5,605 bases of DNA. It comes from Planctomycetota bacterium (GTDB taxonomy: Bacteria > Planctomycetota > Brocadiia > JAJRTI01). This document shows positions 4,856 through 5,605 of the stretch, piece after piece. The translations under genes and the position numbers were made by a program. Position 1 is the stretch's first letter; each line of letters starts with the position of its first letter. The stretch spans positions 1 to 5,605 of the forward strand of contig JAJRTI010000286.1 of assembly GCA_024278415.1 (NCBI GenBank), read 5' to 3'. The notes under the pieces are model-generated. The model was given only the letters and a program-made list of their open reading frames with translations, was not told where the DNA came from and made no database searches.

Positions 4856-5605
4856 CATGCGCGCCCAGAGTCGGCCAACTTGCGCGCGGTGGCCAGCTTC
4901 TCATGGGCCGCGGCCTTGAGTGTACCGGCGTCGGTCGCGACCGACATGAACTGGAAGCCCATGGCCAGCGCCTTCTCCAGCACCTCGCACGTGCCGGCCA
5001 CGAGCCCGGCGAACTTGCCGTGGCGCTTGCAGGCCTCCGCTATGGCCTGCGCGGCCGCGTCGATGGCCTGCTCGCTCTCGGCCGAACCTTGCGGCGCGTC
5101 CAAGCGCAACGCGTAGTCCATCGCGCCGAAGAGGAGCGCATCCACGCCGGGCGTTGCCGCGATCGCGTCCACGTTTTCCGCGGCGAGCGGCGTCTCGATC
5201 TGCACAATCAGGAACGGCCGCGCCTCGGGCAAGTGTGGGTAGTCCGGCCCAAACCGGTCGATCACGCGCCGGCCGCCGAACGAGCGGTTGCCCAGCGGCG
5301 GGAAGTGCACGGCCTGCACGGCTTGCTCAGCCTCCTCGCGCGTATCCACCATCGGCACCATGATGCCCGATGGCGCGAGGTCGAGGAACGGCCCAATGAT
5401 GCCGTACTCGTGGCCTGGCACGCGGATGATCGAGTGTGCGCCGACGCTGTCGGCCGCGCGCACCGCGCCGGCAGCGGTCAAGCGGTCCCACATGCCGTGC
5501 TGGCCGCAAATCCAAATCCAATCGAAACCGCGGCCCGCGGTCTCGATGATCTCGCAGCACGTATACGTGACGGCAAAGCCGAGCAGCGTCTCCCCGGCTT
5601 CGAGC
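4852..5605 (-). CDS. HpcH/HpaI-family (class II pyruvate-type) aldolase, N-terminus outside window
   Basis: The C-terminal 250 codons of an HpcH/HpaI aldolase are present. The family is usually about 250-260 residues, so only a short N-terminal piece is missing. Relatives cleave 2-keto-3-deoxy sugar acids or 4-hydroxy-2-oxo acids to pyruvate plus an aldehyde, using a divalent metal. In window numbering, CGQHG at 33-37 holds the catalytic His36, RVP at 61-63 the substrate Arg61, and GIMVPMVD at 80-87 and FPPLGNRSFGG at 101-111 are family motifs. QIET at 135-138 gives metal ligand Glu137, and GAMD at 160-163 gives Asp163. The His-Arg and Glu-Asp spacings (25 and 26) match HpaI's H45/R70 and E149/D175. 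The position matching HpaI Asp42, three before the His, is Cys33. The frame continues upstream of the ATG at 5493, which is internal. The gene ends in TGA; the sugar-acid role and link to the ROK kinase are inferred. Confidence 0.88.
   Translation of the reverse strand, partial: LEAGETLLGFAVTYTCCEIIETAGRGFDWIWICGQHGMWDRLTAAGAVRAADSVGAHSIIRVPGHEYGIIGPFLDLAPSGIMVPMVDTREEAEQAVQAVHFPPLGNRSFGGRRVIDRFGPDYPHLPEARPFLIVQIETPLAAENVDAIAATPGVDALLFGAMDYALRLDAPQGSAESEQAIDAAAQAIAEACKRHGKFAGLVAGTCEVLEKALAMGFQFMSVATDAGTLKAAAHEKLATARKLADSGRAC

Noticed and set aside
4852..5493. Aldolase starting at the ATG at 5493
   Set aside because: The frame continues to the window edge and the upstream codons encode conserved family sequence, including the catalytic His36 just before this Met.
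1..5605. CRISPR array, tRNA/rRNA, transposase, toxin-antitoxin or phage-defence module
   Set aside because: No regularly spaced repeats, clover-leaf sequences, rRNA-like stretches, transposase motifs or defence-type domains were seen on either strand.

Overview
This is a 5.6 kb, high-GC bacterial window carrying seven protein-coding loci, two of them cut by the window edges. There are no tRNA, rRNA, CRISPR or transposase genes. The gene mix (a BlaI repressor with an M56 membrane peptidase, a DUF3332-like lipoprotein, a ROK sugar kinase and an HpcH/HpaI aldolase), together with abundant intergenic dyad repeats, suggests a free-living Gram-negative-type bacterium, perhaps of the Planctomycetes/Verrucomicrobia/Hydrogenedentes kind. 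That placement is a guess from gene content and style, not from any phylogenetic marker.

Layout. Positions 1-949 (minus) hold the first 316 codons of a BlaR1/MecR1-like M56 zinc peptidase. It overlaps by four bases (ATGA) the end of a BlaI/MecI-family repressor (946-1320, minus). A near-consensus minus-strand promoter (TTGACA-16-TATACT) and a dyad over its -10 region suggest an autoregulated blaI-blaR1-type sensor/repressor pair. Positions 1321-1648 are a divergent promoter region with a long inverted repeat in the middle. A flavin reductase-domain protein (1649-2158, plus) converges, with ten bases between stop codons, on an iron-sulfur flavoprotein/flavodoxin-fold gene (2169-2744, minus). 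That second gene is interrupted by one in-frame amber codon. Positions 2745-3025 hold a plausible plus-strand promoter and two tandem hairpins ahead of a DUF3332-like lipoprotein (3026-3577, plus). A C-run/G-run hairpin separates this from the convergent ROK kinase (3665-4597, minus). The ROK gene has a candidate promoter at the 3' end of the upstream aldolase gene, which gives a long, structured leader. The HpcH/HpaI aldolase (4852 to beyond 5605, minus) lacks only its N-terminus.

How the genes fit together. The BlaI/M56 pair is a self-contained regulatory cassette whose targets are not visible here; there is no beta-lactamase in the window. The flavin reductase-like protein and the iron-sulfur flavoprotein are both FMN-type redox proteins and may have been a pair before the amber mutation. 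The ROK kinase and the aldolase lie in the same direction and could both serve sugar or sugar-acid catabolism, but their shared pathway is inference.

I do not see a convincing new multi-gene system. The observations most worth checking are the lone amber codon in an otherwise intact iron-sulfur flavoprotein gene, the replacement of the aldolase's usual catalytic-dyad Asp by Cys, the structured ROK leader, and a short repeat shared between two intergenic regions.
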